DNA of 64,000 bases from an uncultured Lactobacillus sp. (GCA_948500755.1 CAOOYH010000004.1:1-64000), one strand, 5' to 3'. Counted from the first letter of the stretch, positions 52,448 to 61,793 are shown. The notes: generated by a model from the letters alone, not told the origin. Program-made: numbers and translations.

Positions 52448-54349
52448 ATGATTAAAGTGCAACAGTTTTTTATCAAGTATCAAAGAATAATTTTAACAAT
52501 TAATACAATCATGATATTACTGGCGGAAGCATTTAAATGGTTATTTCATATAAATATTGCTTATCAAATTTTAATGCTAGTTATAGGTATTATCGGATTA
52601 ATTCCAATTTTAATGACTGCCATTTCATCACTGAAGGTTAAACTCGTATCAATTGATGTCCTAGTTTCATTAGCAGTAATAGGAGCAATCATTATTGGTG
52701 AATACAATGAAGCTGCAATTGTTACTTGGCTTTTTTCTTTAGGAGAAGTACTAGAAGAGCTTACTCTTAAGAAAACGCGAAAAGCTGTGGCAGACTTAAC
52801 TAAAATGGCACCACAAACTGCATTAGTTTTACAAGACGATGGTACTACTGAAGAAGAGGATGTAGATTTTGTTGATCCTGGTGAAAAGATTTTAATCAAA
52901 ACTGGGGATCAAGTTCCAGTAGACGGCAAAATTGTATCAGGATCAGGCTACTTAAATGAAGCTAACGTTAATGGTGAATCAAAACCTGCTAATAAAAAGA
53001 AGGGCGATTCAGTTTATGCTGGAACAATCTTAGACGATGGTACTCTAACCGTTGAAACTACAGCTGCAGGAGAGGATACAACTTTTGGCAAAATTATTGA
53101 AATGGTAGAAGAAGCGCAGGATTCCAAATCTCACACGGAGAAATTAATTAATCATTTTGCCCAATATTACACTCCAGCAGTGTTAGTTATTGCTATTGTC
53201 GTTGGCTTAATCACTAAAAACTTTAAACTTGCTATTACCGTGATGGTCCTTGGCTGTCCTGGTGCATTGGTAATTGGTGTACCGGTTTCAACGGTTGCCG
53301 GTATCGGAAATGGTGCCAAGAATGGTGTCATGTTTAAAGGATCTCAAGTAATGGATACAACACGTAAAGTTGATGAGATTGCCTTTGATAAAACTGGAAC
53401 CTTAACAGTGGGTTATCCCGAAATCAATGAAATTCATATTCTAAATGGTGATAGAAATGAAATTATTAATTTAGCTGTAAGTATTGAAGCTCGAAGTAAT
53501 CACCCATTAGCAAAAGCAATTGCTAAATTAAGTGATGAAAAAATAAATCATATTACTACTAATATAATTAAAGGGAAAGGAATTTCTGCTACTTTAGAAA
53601 ATGATAAATACTATTTAGGTAATTTAGCATTAATTGAAGAGCATACTTTTGTTAATGCCAAACTAACTAAAGTAGTTAATAAATTAGGCAACTTAGGTAA
53701 CTCTATTGTTATTTTTTCTAACACTGATCAAAGTATGTTAGCAGCCTTTGGCATTAAGGACCGACTTCGACCAGAATCTAAGGCTGCATTGCTTAAATTA
53801 AAACAACTTGGGATTAAAAAACTAGTGATGCTCTCAGGCGATAATCAAGAAACAGCAAAACAAATTGCAGCAGAGTTGCCAATTGATGAAGTACATGGAC
53901 AAATGTTACCTACAGATAAAGCACAATTTGTTAAAAATGAACAAGCAAATGGTCATCATATAGCTTTTATTGGCGATGGGGTCAATGATAGTCCTGCTCT
54001 AGCTAATGCTGACGTTGCTATTGCTATCGGAAGTGGTACCGATGTAGCAGTTGATGTGGCAGATATTGTTTTGGTGAAAAATGACTTACGCAAAATTGAC
54101 TATGCTTTAGCAATTTCTAAGCGAACTGTCTTGAATATGAATGAAAACATTGCAATTGCATTATTAACCGTACTGCTATTGTTCGTTGGATTGTTTGCAG
54201 GTTATGTTGAAATGGCTAGTGGTATGTTTATTCATGAATTTAGTATTTTAGTCGTTATCTTAAATGGAATGCGCTTAATTAAAAATCATTCAAAACTTGA
54301 TAACCGTCAAGTTTCTAAGAAGAAAAAAGATTTAGAATTTAATATGTAA
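52448..54349 (+). CDS. P1B-type heavy-metal ATPase with a CPG motif
   Basis: 633 residues without an N-terminal metal-binding domain. Phosphorylation site DKTGT (Asp314), HP-type motif SNHPLAKA, hinge GDGVNDSPALA. The membrane metal-site motif is Cys270-Pro-Gly (GCPGAL), not the usual CPC, CPH or SPC, so the substrate metal cannot be read from it. Probably exports a metal ion. The HMA protein and Dps-like protein downstream point to metal or peroxide stress. AGGAG precedes the ATG. Confidence 0.9.
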   Translation: MIKVQQFFIKYQRIILTINTIMILLAEAFKWLFHINIAYQILMLVIGIIGLIPILMTAISSLKVKLVSIDVLVSLAVIGAIIIGEYNEAAIVTWLFSLGEVLEELTLKKTRKAVADLTKMAPQTALVLQDDGTTEEEDVDFVDPGEKILIKTGDQVPVDGKIVSGSGYLNEANVNGESKPANKKKGDSVYAGTILDDGTLTVETTAAGEDTTFGKIIEMVEEAQDSKSHTEKLINHFAQYYTPAVLVIAIVVGLITKNFKLAITVMVLGCPGALVIGVPVSTVAGIGNGAKNGVMFKGSQVMDTTRKVDEIAFDKTGTLTVGYPEINEIHILNGDRNEIINLAVSIEARSNHPLAKAIAKLSDEKINHITTNIIKGKGISATLENDKYYLGNLALIEEHTFVNAKLTKVVNKLGNLGNSIVIFSNTDQSMLAAFGIKDRLRPESKAALLKLKQLGIKKLVMLSGDNQETAKQIAAELPIDEVHGQMLPTDKAQFVKNEQANGHHIAFIGDGVNDSPALANADVAIAIGSGTDVAVDVADIVLVKNDLRKIDYALAISKRTVLNMNENIAIALLTVLLLFVGLFAGYVEMASGMFIHEFSILVVILNGMRLIKNHSKLDNRQVSKKKKDLEFNM

Positions 54350-54368
54350 TGATGAAAGGAAGATATTT

Positions 54369-54599
54369 ATGCAAAAAGTAATAATGAAGTTAGGTGGCAT
54401 GACTTGTCCATCTTGTTTGACCAAAATTGAAAAAGCCGTAGAAAACGTTGATGGTACTGATCAAATTAAGGTTTTATTCAACGCTGGCAAATTAAAGTTT
54501 GTGATGGATTCAAACAAGACCAACACAGATGATGTAAAGAATGCTATCGAAAAAATGGGTTATGAAGTTATGGGCATTAAAGAAAAGGAGATTAATTAA
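54369..54599 (+). CDS. HMA-domain metallochaperone
   Basis: 76 residues, ferredoxin-like heavy-metal-associated domain with GGMTCPSC (Cys13, Cys16). It could deliver metal to the ATPase, which lacks its own HMA domain. It directly abuts the next gene. Confidence 0.92.
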   Translation: MQKVIMKLGGMTCPSCLTKIEKAVENVDGTDQIKVLFNAGKLKFVMDSNKTNTDDVKNAIEKMGYEVMGIKEKEIN

Positions 54600-55151
54600 A
54601 TGAATCCAGAAGAAGCATACCAAGCAGAACTAAAGCAAAGTGAAATAGACCATCACACTCCCACAGCCGGAGCGATGGTTGGTCATATCATTGCTAACCT
54701 ATTAATTCACTCCTTAAAAATTAGCCAAGCTAAATTCTTTACTAAAGGAAATGCTGGTTTGTTTTTAGATCAATATGCCCCTAAGTGGATTGAATACGAA
54801 CAAATGGAATTCAACAAGTTAAATCAAATTTTGGTAAATAATGGCGAAAGTATCCCTACAACCACCGATCAATTTAAAGAATATACTATGCTCAAAGAAA
54901 ATGGAGCTACAAAATACGAAAAGGGTAATGATCAATTGTTTACATTAGTAAAAGACTTTGATACACAAATTCTTTTTATTACTAAGGCTATTACCTTAGC
55001 CCAAAATGAAGATTGGCCAGAATTAAGTGCGAACTTAGTAGAATTATTATCATGGATTAAAAAACAAATTCGCCAATCACAAAACTTTTTGAATCACGAT
55101 TTGCGTGAAGGATTATATACTGAAGAAGACGATGATAATGACGATTTTTAA
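54600..55151 (+). CDS. Dps/ferritin-like protein
   Basis: 183 residues, four-helix type. LLIHSLKISQAKFFTKG...FLDQYAPKWIEYEQMEFNKLNQIL...GESIPTT follows the Dps layout, but the usual ferroxidase residues are not all evident. Acidic tail (EEDDDNDDF). Probably stores iron or protects DNA against peroxide. Confidence 0.75.
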   Translation: MNPEEAYQAELKQSEIDHHTPTAGAMVGHIIANLLIHSLKISQAKFFTKGNAGLFLDQYAPKWIEYEQMEFNKLNQILVNNGESIPTTTDQFKEYTMLKENGATKYEKGNDQLFTLVKDFDTQILFITKAITLAQNEDWPELSANLVELLSWIKKQIRQSQNFLNHDLREGLYTEEDDDNDDF

Positions 55152-55175
55152 ATATTAAATAAAGGAAGTCTTTAA

Positions 55176-55814
55176 ATGGCAGAGTTATGTATTAACTTAG
55201 TCCCACTATTTAATGCATTGCCTATAGATGAGCAAATGCAAATAGAAGAGCTAGTTCATCACCAAAATTATCGAAAAAACGAATTAGTCTTGGCCCCCAC
55301 TTCAAATAATAATTTAATAATTCTGGCTCATGGTAGCGCTCGTCTTTATACCCTGAACAAAGAGGGACATGAAAATGTTATTCAAGTCTTGAAAACCGGA
55401 GATTATGCTGGTGAAAATTGGTTATTTGGTGAGGCTAATACCAATACCTACGTTGAAGCCACAGAAGATAGTGAAATTTGTTTACTGAATCGCAATGACT
55501 TTTTAGCTTTAATGAAAAAACAACCAGAATTAAACATAAAGCTCTTAGAACAAAACATCATTAAAGTACGTGCTTTGCATAAACAAATCCAATTATTAAG
55601 TCTTCCTAAAGTAGAGGATAGACTGCTTAACTATTTGCAGACTTATGCCAAAAAAGTAGGGCACAAATCATTTATACTACCATTAAAAATGAAAGATTTA
55701 GCACTTTATTTAGGAACTACCCCAGAAACTTTATCCCGTAAATTTGTTTTACTTGAAAAACAAGGAGTATTAAAAAGGAATTTGAGACAAATCCAACTAT
55801 TATTTAAAAAATAA
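55176..55814 (+). CDS. flp: FNR-like (Crp family) regulator, FLP type
   Basis: 212 residues: N-terminal cyclic-nucleotide-type beta domain, dimerisation helix and a helix-turn-helix with TTPETLSRKF, which has the E..SR pattern that reads TTGAT half-sites. It lacks the FNR [4Fe-4S] cysteine cluster but has Cys5 and Cys102; L. casei FLP is known for a disulfide between two such cysteines (from memory). Probably redox-responsive and self-regulating through the box at 52378. GGAAG precedes the ATG. Confidence 0.88.
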   Translation: MAELCINLVPLFNALPIDEQMQIEELVHHQNYRKNELVLAPTSNNNLIILAHGSARLYTLNKEGHENVIQVLKTGDYAGENWLFGEANTNTYVEATEDSEICLLNRNDFLALMKKQPELNIKLLEQNIIKVRALHKQIQLLSLPKVEDRLLNYLQTYAKKVGHKSFILPLKMKDLALYLGTTPETLSRKFVLLEKQGVLKRNLRQIQLLFKK

Positions 55815-55840
55815 ATTGACAATTAATACTAGACCCTTAA

Positions 55841-55882
55841 AGTACTGATTTAACATTTAATTGGTTAAATTGGTGCTTTTTT
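55841..55882 (+). terminator. Terminator after flp
   Basis: AGTACTGATTTAAC and GTTAAATTGGTGCT pair with G-T wobbles around ATTTAATTG, followed by a T run. Confidence 0.75.
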
Positions 55883-55919
55883 CGTACGACAAATAAGGCG
55901 TAGCACAGATTCTGCTTTT

Positions 55920-56362
55920 TTAAGCTACGCGATATAAATAATATACAGCTGATTTGGGCTTAATATTTCTCTTGTCCTTGCGGCCTGGTCTAATTGGAGT
56001 GGTATAATAACTGAGCTGAATAAAGATCCGTTCAAAATCTTGCGTTAAAGAAGAAGCCAAATACATGCTCTGAATAATCAAGCATGATTACTTGAAATTG
56101 ATGGCATATTGATACTTGCAATGCTTTTGCGGAATATAGGCCTGTGCATCAATTTGACTGATTGCATTAAACATAATCGTATGGGCATAAATTTATCTTG
56201 TTTTGAATGGAACTGTACGCTGCCTAAGGAATACTTCAATTTCTTGAAGGAGGTCTCAATGCCCCAACGCAGATGATAGAGCTCTTTAATTCTTTTCAGC
56301 GGATAATTTTTTCGATAAAGACGTTCTAGAATATCCTTATGAAGGGCTTTCATAATTAACAC
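55920..56362 (-). pseudogene. IS4-like transposase, C-terminal remnant
   Basis: 56078-56362 encodes ELYHLRWGIETSFKKLKY and LGSVQFHSKQ, typical of the C-terminal DDE region of IS4-family transposases. The remaining C-terminus follows in another frame (IRPGRKDKRNIKPKSAVYYL then YRVA and stop at 55920). The N-terminal two thirds are absent and there is at least one frameshift, so it is dead. Confidence 0.85.
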
Positions 56363-56405
56363 CAGCTTTCTGGCAATAATTTTGAAGGTCTAAAATATAC
56401 AAGAT

Positions 56406-56485
56406 AGGCGAAAAGGCAGCTCTTTTCGCCTTTATTTTATGCAAAAAAAGAGGTCGAATCCAAATGATTCGATCTCTAAAAAAGC
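56406..56485. terminator. Two consecutive hairpins
   Basis: AGGCGAAAAG-GCAGCT-CTTTTCGCCT with T-rich tail (56406-56440) and GAGGTCGAATC-CAAAT-GATTCGATCTC (56451-56477) with A/T runs on both sides. They insulate the IS remnant and scrR. Confidence 0.7.
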
Positions 56486-56503
56486 ACCCCTAATTGTCAA
56501 TGC

Positions 56504-56540
56504 CTTAACTTAATGACATTGGATCTAGATCGTGTGGTTT
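56504..56540 (-). repeat. 37-bp inverted repeat, right copy
   Basis: Reverse complement of 52316-52352 with two mismatches; ends 4 bp before the scrR stop codon. Confidence 0.85.
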
Positions 56541-56544
56541 ATTT

Positions 56545-57531
56545 TCATGCGGTTGTTTCGTTTTTGATTAACTTAACAGGTAACTTATAGTGCATTTGAT
56601 TAGGCTCTTTCTTCGGATCATTGATTCTCTCAAGAAGCAAATCTACCAAAAGAGTCGAAATGTCTGAAATTGGTTGAGCAATTGTTGAAAGCTCTGAATG
56701 ATAAGTTTGAATCTGTTTAGTTCCATCAAATCCAATCACTTTCAAGTCTTCAGGAACCCGAATACCTAACTTTTTAGCTTCTTGCAACACCAAAATTGCT
56801 GTTAAATCATCTGTACAGGTGATGCCATCTGGCTTATCTTCCATTAACATTTTCCGAATCGCCATATTTTTGAGTAAAGGCGAATCCGAAAAGGCTACAG
56901 AACAGATGTGAGCATCTAAATTTAATTTATCCATCGTATCACAATATGCTTTTAGACGCTCATCAGTTGGATTACCCTTTAGTTGTTTGTTACCCACAAA
57001 GGTGATTTTTTTACAGCCAGCTTGCAATAGATCGTGTACTGCCAGCTCAATTCCTTGATAGTTATCACAACTTACAATCGGAATATTGTCGGACAACTTA
57101 CGGTCAAAGGAGACGATGGGCAGACCTAACTGCTGATACTCGTCAATTCCTAAATTGTGCGCCCCGGCAATAATCCCGTCGACCTGGTTAGCTAGCAGCA
57201 TTTTAATATATTCACTCTCTTTTTGCTTATTTTTTCCAGCATTACAGAGAATAATTTTATAGCCTTGAGTAAAAAGCTGCATCTCAATATCTTCAATTAA
57301 TTCCGCAAAGAAAGGATTGGTGATACTGGGAAAAATTACCCCAATCAGCTTCATCTTTTTGCCTTGAAGGGATCGCGCCAAAGAGTTGGGCTGATAATTT
57401 AATTCGCGCATGGCATCGAATACTTTTTGCTTAGTTTTCTCACTTAAATAGCCATGATTATTGATTACGCGAGAAACTGTAGTTGCAGACACTCCTGCCA
57501 AATTGGCAACATCAGTCAGCTTTGCTGTCAT
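56545..57531 (-). CDS. scrR: LacI-family sucrose operon repressor
   Basis: 328 residues. N-terminal helix-turn-helix (KLTDVANLAGVSATTVSRVIN) with hinge YQPNSLARSLQGKK, then a sugar-binding domain. It lies 11 bp downstream of scrB and the two palindromic sites between scrB and scrA are its likely operators. Effector probably a phosphorylated sugar (inference). Confidence 0.9.
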   Translation of the reverse strand: MTAKLTDVANLAGVSATTVSRVINNHGYLSEKTKQKVFDAMRELNYQPNSLARSLQGKKMKLIGVIFPSITNPFFAELIEDIEMQLFTQGYKIILCNAGKNKQKESEYIKMLLANQVDGIIAGAHNLGIDEYQQLGLPIVSFDRKLSDNIPIVSCDNYQGIELAVHDLLQAGCKKITFVGNKQLKGNPTDERLKAYCDTMDKLNLDAHICSVAFSDSPLLKNMAIRKMLMEDKPDGITCTDDLTAILVLQEAKKLGIRVPEDLKVIGFDGTKQIQTYHSELSTIAQPISDISTLLVDLLLERINDPKKEPNQMHYKLPVKLIKNETTA

Positions 57532-57542
57532 CTTTACACCTT

Positions 57543-58994
57543 CTACATGATAGATTCCATGTTCCAGAATTTACCATCATAGTTAATTTTTTGATCAAAC
57601 TTGATTGCATTCTTTGTATTGGCAAAGAATCTTCCGCTGACAACATGTTCACCATCATTGACAAAAATTTCAATAAGTGAATGATCTACAAAAATATCCA
57701 ACTTAACTTCTTTGTTTGCGTCAAGGTCAACGCTTCTAGTTTGACCATACTTCACAGCTACGTCGCCAGCTTTTGATCGATCTAAAATAAGTTTACCATT
57801 TTTAGTGTCAAATTCGAGACGAAGATTTTCACTTAAGTCATCATTTGCAGCTAAGTATAAATTACCAGTTTGGTTTTCCTTAATAGTCAATTCGAGTTCA
57901 TATTGACCTGAAGTAGAATTCTTAATTAGTTGTGAGTTTAGAGTTTCTTCATCATGTCTAAGGGTTTTGATGGATTCGACTGGTTGTTGAATTAGCTTGC
58001 CGTCTTTAATGGAAAGCTTTTTAACTTGGCTTAAGCAATTTGCCCAATTTTCATTATCGGTTGGGTAAGAAATGTCAGGCAACCCCACCCAGCTAATCGC
58101 ATAGGCAGTACCGTCTGGTGCATTGAAGGCTTGAGTGGCATAGATATCAAATCCTTCATCTAAGTTCTTCAGGTTACTTGGATTGGTCATTTGAGCTTTA
58201 TCTAAATCAACAGAATCACCAATCACATACATATTTGGATAAATATTTTGGTAATTAGTCACGCTCTTATCTAAACCTTGTGGGCAGAAAATCAACACAG
58301 ATTTTCCATCGACTTTAACTAGGTTAGGGCATTCAATCATATAGCCCATTTCATCATTAGTAAAGTTCAAAAAGTCGATTTCTTCCCAATTCTTTAAATC
58401 ATTCGACTTCCAAACATCAATATGGCCATGCTTTTGAGCTGTGTCTTGAGCACCTAAAATAGCGTAGTAAGTACCATTTTCTTCCATAATTTGAGGATCA
58501 CGGAAGTGTTCAGTAACATTATTTGGCTTTTTAAAAAGTAAATGTTTGTCGCTAACTGTGCCATGCCTATCCATCCAAGCGCCAATTTGGTAAGGGTGAC
58601 GGCTCCAGCTTTCATCGCGGTGGTTACCTGTATACATTAGGAAAAGTTTATCGCCAATCTGCTTAGCTGAACCGGAATAAGCACCGTGAGAATCAAGTTT
58701 GCAATCAGGTTCTACGGCTAAGCCTAAGTTGACCCAGTGGACTAAGTCTTTTGACTTAAAGTGTACCCAAGACTTTAATCCGTGCACTGCACCAAATGGA
58801 TATGATTGATAAAAGACATGGTATTCACCATTAAAATAAGAAAAACCATTTGGATCATTAACTAAACCAGAAATTGGCCGTAAATGGTAGCGCATTTGAT
58901 AAGTTGAAGTTGCAGCTTGAGCTTGAAGATGAAGCAAAGTATCTGCATCCCATTTACTATAAGGTAAATAACGTTTTTCTGTAGTCCATTCCAT
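57543..58994 (-). CDS. scrB: Sucrose-6-phosphate hydrolase
   Basis: GH32 enzyme, 483 residues from ATG 58994 with GGAGGA upstream; the frame from 59042 lies in the promoter. Catalytic residues: Asp47 in NDPNG, RDP at 165-167 and Glu221 in ECP. Splits sucrose-6-P brought in by ScrA to glucose-6-P and fructose. Confidence 0.95.
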   Translation of the reverse strand: MEWTTEKRYLPYSKWDADTLLHLQAQAATSTYQMRYHLRPISGLVNDPNGFSYFNGEYHVFYQSYPFGAVHGLKSWVHFKSKDLVHWVNLGLAVEPDCKLDSHGAYSGSAKQIGDKLFLMYTGNHRDESWSRHPYQIGAWMDRHGTVSDKHLLFKKPNNVTEHFRDPQIMEENGTYYAILGAQDTAQKHGHIDVWKSNDLKNWEEIDFLNFTNDEMGYMIECPNLVKVDGKSVLIFCPQGLDKSVTNYQNIYPNMYVIGDSVDLDKAQMTNPSNLKNLDEGFDIYATQAFNAPDGTAYAISWVGLPDISYPTDNENWANCLSQVKKLSIKDGKLIQQPVESIKTLRHDEETLNSQLIKNSTSGQYELELTIKENQTGNLYLAANDDLSENLRLEFDTKNGKLILDRSKAGDVAVKYGQTRSVDLDANKEVKLDIFVDHSLIEIFVNDGEHVVSGRFFANTKNAIKFDQKINYDGKFWNMESIM

Positions 58995-59007
58995 AATAAA
59001 TCCTCCT

Positions 59008-59021
59008 ATGAAAGCGGTTCT
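59008..59021. promoter_or_regulatory. Weak cre-like site
   Basis: ATGAAAGCGGTTCT resembles the CcpA consensus WTGNAANCGNWNNCA in its left part. Lies just upstream of the scrB ribosome binding site; catabolite repression is plausible. Confidence 0.35.
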
Positions 59022-59031
59022 ATTTTTTATT

Positions 59032-59060
59032 ATTGTAATCAAATATGAAAATTATGTCAA
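59032..59060 (-). promoter_or_regulatory. scrB promoter
   Basis: On the minus strand TTGACA (59055-59060) and TACAAT (59032-59037) are separated by 17 bp. The -35 lies in an operator palindrome. Confidence 0.8.
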
Positions 59061-59070
59061 ACGATTGACA
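59055..59070. promoter_or_regulatory. ScrR operator 1
   Basis: TGTCAAACGATTGACA, a LacI-type palindrome with central CG, overlapping the -35 of scrB. Confidence 0.85.
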
Positions 59071-59144
59071 TATATTTACTACTATAAATTTTACTAATAA
59101 AATGGTAAATATAAAGTTATCTAAAAAATAAATAAAGAAATTTG

Positions 59145-59160
59145 TGTCAAACGATTGACA
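59145..59160. promoter_or_regulatory. ScrR operator 2
   Basis: Second exact copy of TGTCAAACGATTGACA, 90 bp from the first, overlapping the -35 of scrA. Confidence 0.85.
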
Positions 59161-59182
59161 TATTTTTAGAATACGCTATCAT
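59155..59182 (+). promoter_or_regulatory. scrA promoter
   Basis: TTGACA and TATCAT are separated by 16 bp. Confidence 0.75.
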
Positions 59183-59235
59183 TATTCATGAACATAACAT
59201 TAAGCGTTTACAAGCTTAAGGGGAGGAATATTTAT

Positions 59236-61182
59236 ATGGACCATAAGAAAGTGGCTGAGCGAGTAATTAAAGATGTTGGCCGTGACAATATTATTGCCGG
59301 TGCTCACTGTGCTACTCGTTTACGCCTTGTGTTGAAGGATGATTCCAAGGTTGACCAAAAGGCTTTAGACAATGATCCAGATATTAAAGGAACTTTTAAG
59401 ACTAATGGTCAATTTCAAGTAATTATTGGACCTGGAGATGTTAATGATGTGTACGATGAATTCATTAAGATTACAGGACTTAAGGAATTATCTACAGATG
59501 ATCTTAAAAAGGTAGCAGCCGAAGGACAAAAGAAAAATCCAATTATGGACTTTATTAAGCTTTTGTCTGATATCTTTGTACCAATCATTCCAGCTTTAGT
59601 TGCTGGTGGTTTATTAATGGCTTTGAACAACTTCTTGACTTCACCTGGACTATTCGGCCCTAAGTCAGTTGTTCAAATGGCACCAAGTATCGCCGGCCTC
59701 TCAAGCATGATTCAAATTATGTCGGCTGCACCATTTATCTTTATGCCGATTCTGGTGGGGATGTCGGCAGCTAAAAGGTTTGGGGCGAACCAGTTCTTAG
59801 GTGCTACCATTGGGATGATAATGACGACTCCAGCACTTGGGGCTACTAGTCATTATTGGAACATTTTTGGACTCCATGTTTCTCAAACTAACTATCAATA
59901 TCAAGTTATTCCAGTTTTAGTTGCTGTGTGGGTACTTTCCATTTTAGAAAAGAAATTCCATAAATGGTTGCCTTCTGCAGTTGACTTTACCTTTACACCA
60001 CTTCTTTCAATTATGATTACTGGTTTCCTTACTTTCGTAATTATTGGACCAGTCTTCAAGGGTGTATCAGATGCAATTACTAATGCAATTGTATGGCTTT
60101 ACAACACCACAGGTGCCTTTGGTATGGGTGTCTTTGGTTTATCCTATTCAGCAATCGTTACTACAGGACTTCACCAAAGTTTCCCAGCTGTAGAAACTCA
60201 ATTGTTAGCTCAATTTGCACAAGGACACGGATCTGGGGACTTTATCTTTGTGACTGCATGTATGGCTAACGTTGCACAAGGTGCCGCTACTTTTGCCGTA
60301 TACTTCTTAACTAAGAACGAAAAGATGAAGGGACTTTCATCATCAGCTGGTATTTCAGCACTTTTAGGAATTACTGAACCTGCATTGTTTGGGGTTAACT
60401 TAAAATATAAATTCCCATTCTTCTGTGCTTTAATTGGATCAGGTGTCGCAGCTGCTTTTGCAGGACTTATGCACGTAACTGCTGCAGCTCTTGGCTCAGC
60501 CGGACTTTTAGGATTTTTATCAATGGTACCAAAGACCATTCCAATGTGGGCAGTCTCAGTATTAATTAGTTTCGTAGTTGCGTTTGTTTTAACTTATGTT
60601 TACGGCAAGAGCCACTTGAAGGAAGAAGTTAGTGAACAAGATGTTCCAGTAAACGACGCAACTGATTACGCTGAAGAAACTCAAAAAGCAGAAAAAGTTG
60701 GTAAAGAAGTATTGAGCTTGAAGGACGAAGTTATTGCTTCACCAGTTGACGGTACTCCTGAAAGCTTAACCAAAGTTAACGACCAAGTCTTCTCTGCTAA
60801 ATTAATGGGTGACGGTGCTGCCGTAATCCCAACTGATGGCACAATTTATGCACCAGTTACTGGTACGGTTACAATTGCTTATGAAACTAAGCACGCTTAT
60901 GGTATTAAGTCAGATGATGGAGCAGAAGTATTGATTCACATTGGTCTTGATACAGTTAACTTAAAGGGTGAACATTTTGAAAGCTTTGTAAAACAAGGCC
61001 AACGCGTTGAAAAAGGCGACAAGCTTGGAACTGTGGACTTAGACGCAGTTAAGAAGGCTGGCTATGATACAACTGTGATGGTTGTAATTACTAACACTGC
61101 CAACTACGCAAGTGTATCACGCATCACTGATGCCGGTGACAAGCATGGCGATGACTTGATTGCCGTAACCGCAAATCGCTAA
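59236..61182 (+). CDS. scrA: Sucrose-specific PTS enzyme IIBCA
   Basis: 648 residues from ATG 59236 (GGGGAGG upstream). IIB domain with phospho-Cys25 in AGAHCATRLR, a ~10-segment IIC membrane domain, and a C-terminal IIA domain with phospho-His568 in IHIGLDTVNLKG. Imports and phosphorylates sucrose. Divergent from scrB-scrR. Confidence 0.94.
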   Translation: MDHKKVAERVIKDVGRDNIIAGAHCATRLRLVLKDDSKVDQKALDNDPDIKGTFKTNGQFQVIIGPGDVNDVYDEFIKITGLKELSTDDLKKVAAEGQKKNPIMDFIKLLSDIFVPIIPALVAGGLLMALNNFLTSPGLFGPKSVVQMAPSIAGLSSMIQIMSAAPFIFMPILVGMSAAKRFGANQFLGATIGMIMTTPALGATSHYWNIFGLHVSQTNYQYQVIPVLVAVWVLSILEKKFHKWLPSAVDFTFTPLLSIMITGFLTFVIIGPVFKGVSDAITNAIVWLYNTTGAFGMGVFGLSYSAIVTTGLHQSFPAVETQLLAQFAQGHGSGDFIFVTACMANVAQGAATFAVYFLTKNEKMKGLSSSAGISALLGITEPALFGVNLKYKFPFFCALIGSGVAAAFAGLMHVTAAALGSAGLLGFLSMVPKTIPMWAVSVLISFVVAFVLTYVYGKSHLKEEVSEQDVPVNDATDYAEETQKAEKVGKEVLSLKDEVIASPVDGTPESLTKVNDQVFSAKLMGDGAAVIPTDGTIYAPVTGTVTIAYETKHAYGIKSDDGAEVLIHIGLDTVNLKGEHFESFVKQGQRVEKGDKLGTVDLDAVKKAGYDTTVMVVITNTANYASVSRITDAGDKHGDDLIAVTANR

Positions 61183-61218
61183 TATTACTTAAACTCCTCA
61201 AAAAATAGATCAAAAATT

Positions 61219-61249
61219 AACGTCAAGAATTAATTTCTTGGCGTTTTTT
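61219..61249 (+). terminator. Terminator after scrA (repeated at 61794)
   Basis: AACGTCAAGAA-TTAAT-TTCTTGGCGTT followed by a T run. Confidence 0.85.
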
Positions 61250-61292
61250 GGTGGTATTTGTTATAATTTTGGGCGCTAATTAGGAGGAAAAT

Positions 61293-61787
61293 ATGAAACA
61301 AAAAGAAGAAAGAAATATGACTTGGATTATCACGGCAGTTTATTGGGTGATTGGCCTAGCGTGTGTAATCTGGGGCGGCATTAAGTACATTAATACCTTT
61401 TATGGTCATTTTTTGATAATAACCTTAATTCTACCGGTACTAGTTGCTCTACTGGTCACTTTCAAATTACGCTTACGGTATTTAATAAATGGATTAGTCG
61501 GTATAGTATATTTATTGTTTGTCATTGGAGTAGGTCTCCAATATAAAATGCAGAGCACTACAGGGCTCCTTTATTTAGGGGGAATTATTGTTGCTTATTT
61601 GTTAATTGCGGCAATTATAGCCTTAGTGAAAACTTTGAGAAGTCGGGAAGATGGTCGTTATCATTATGTTAACGAAAATGATAAGAAGAAAGAGACGCTC
61701 CATTTTTGGATTGCCTATCGAAATATCTATCTTAATCTTGCAACTGGAGGAGTTATTGAGTTAATTTTTGCAATGATTTTTGATTAA
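61293..61787 (+). CDS. Integral membrane protein, 164 aa
   Basis: No family recognised. About five hydrophobic segments, with a polar loop (SREDGRYHYVNENDKKKET) before the last. AGGAGGA precedes the ATG. It is enclosed by two near-identical terminators. Confidence 0.75.
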   Translation: MKQKEERNMTWIITAVYWVIGLACVIWGGIKYINTFYGHFLIITLILPVLVALLVTFKLRLRYLINGLVGIVYLLFVIGVGLQYKMQSTTGLLYLGGIIVAYLLIAAIIALVKTLRSREDGRYHYVNENDKKKETLHFWIAYRNIYLNLATGGVIELIFAMIFD

Positions 61788-61793
61788 ATATAT

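Noticed and set aside
55898..55930. GCGTAGC...GCTACGC inverted repeat as IS terminal repeat
   Set aside because: It overlaps the transposase stop region and gives a hairpin; more likely the transposase terminator than an element end.
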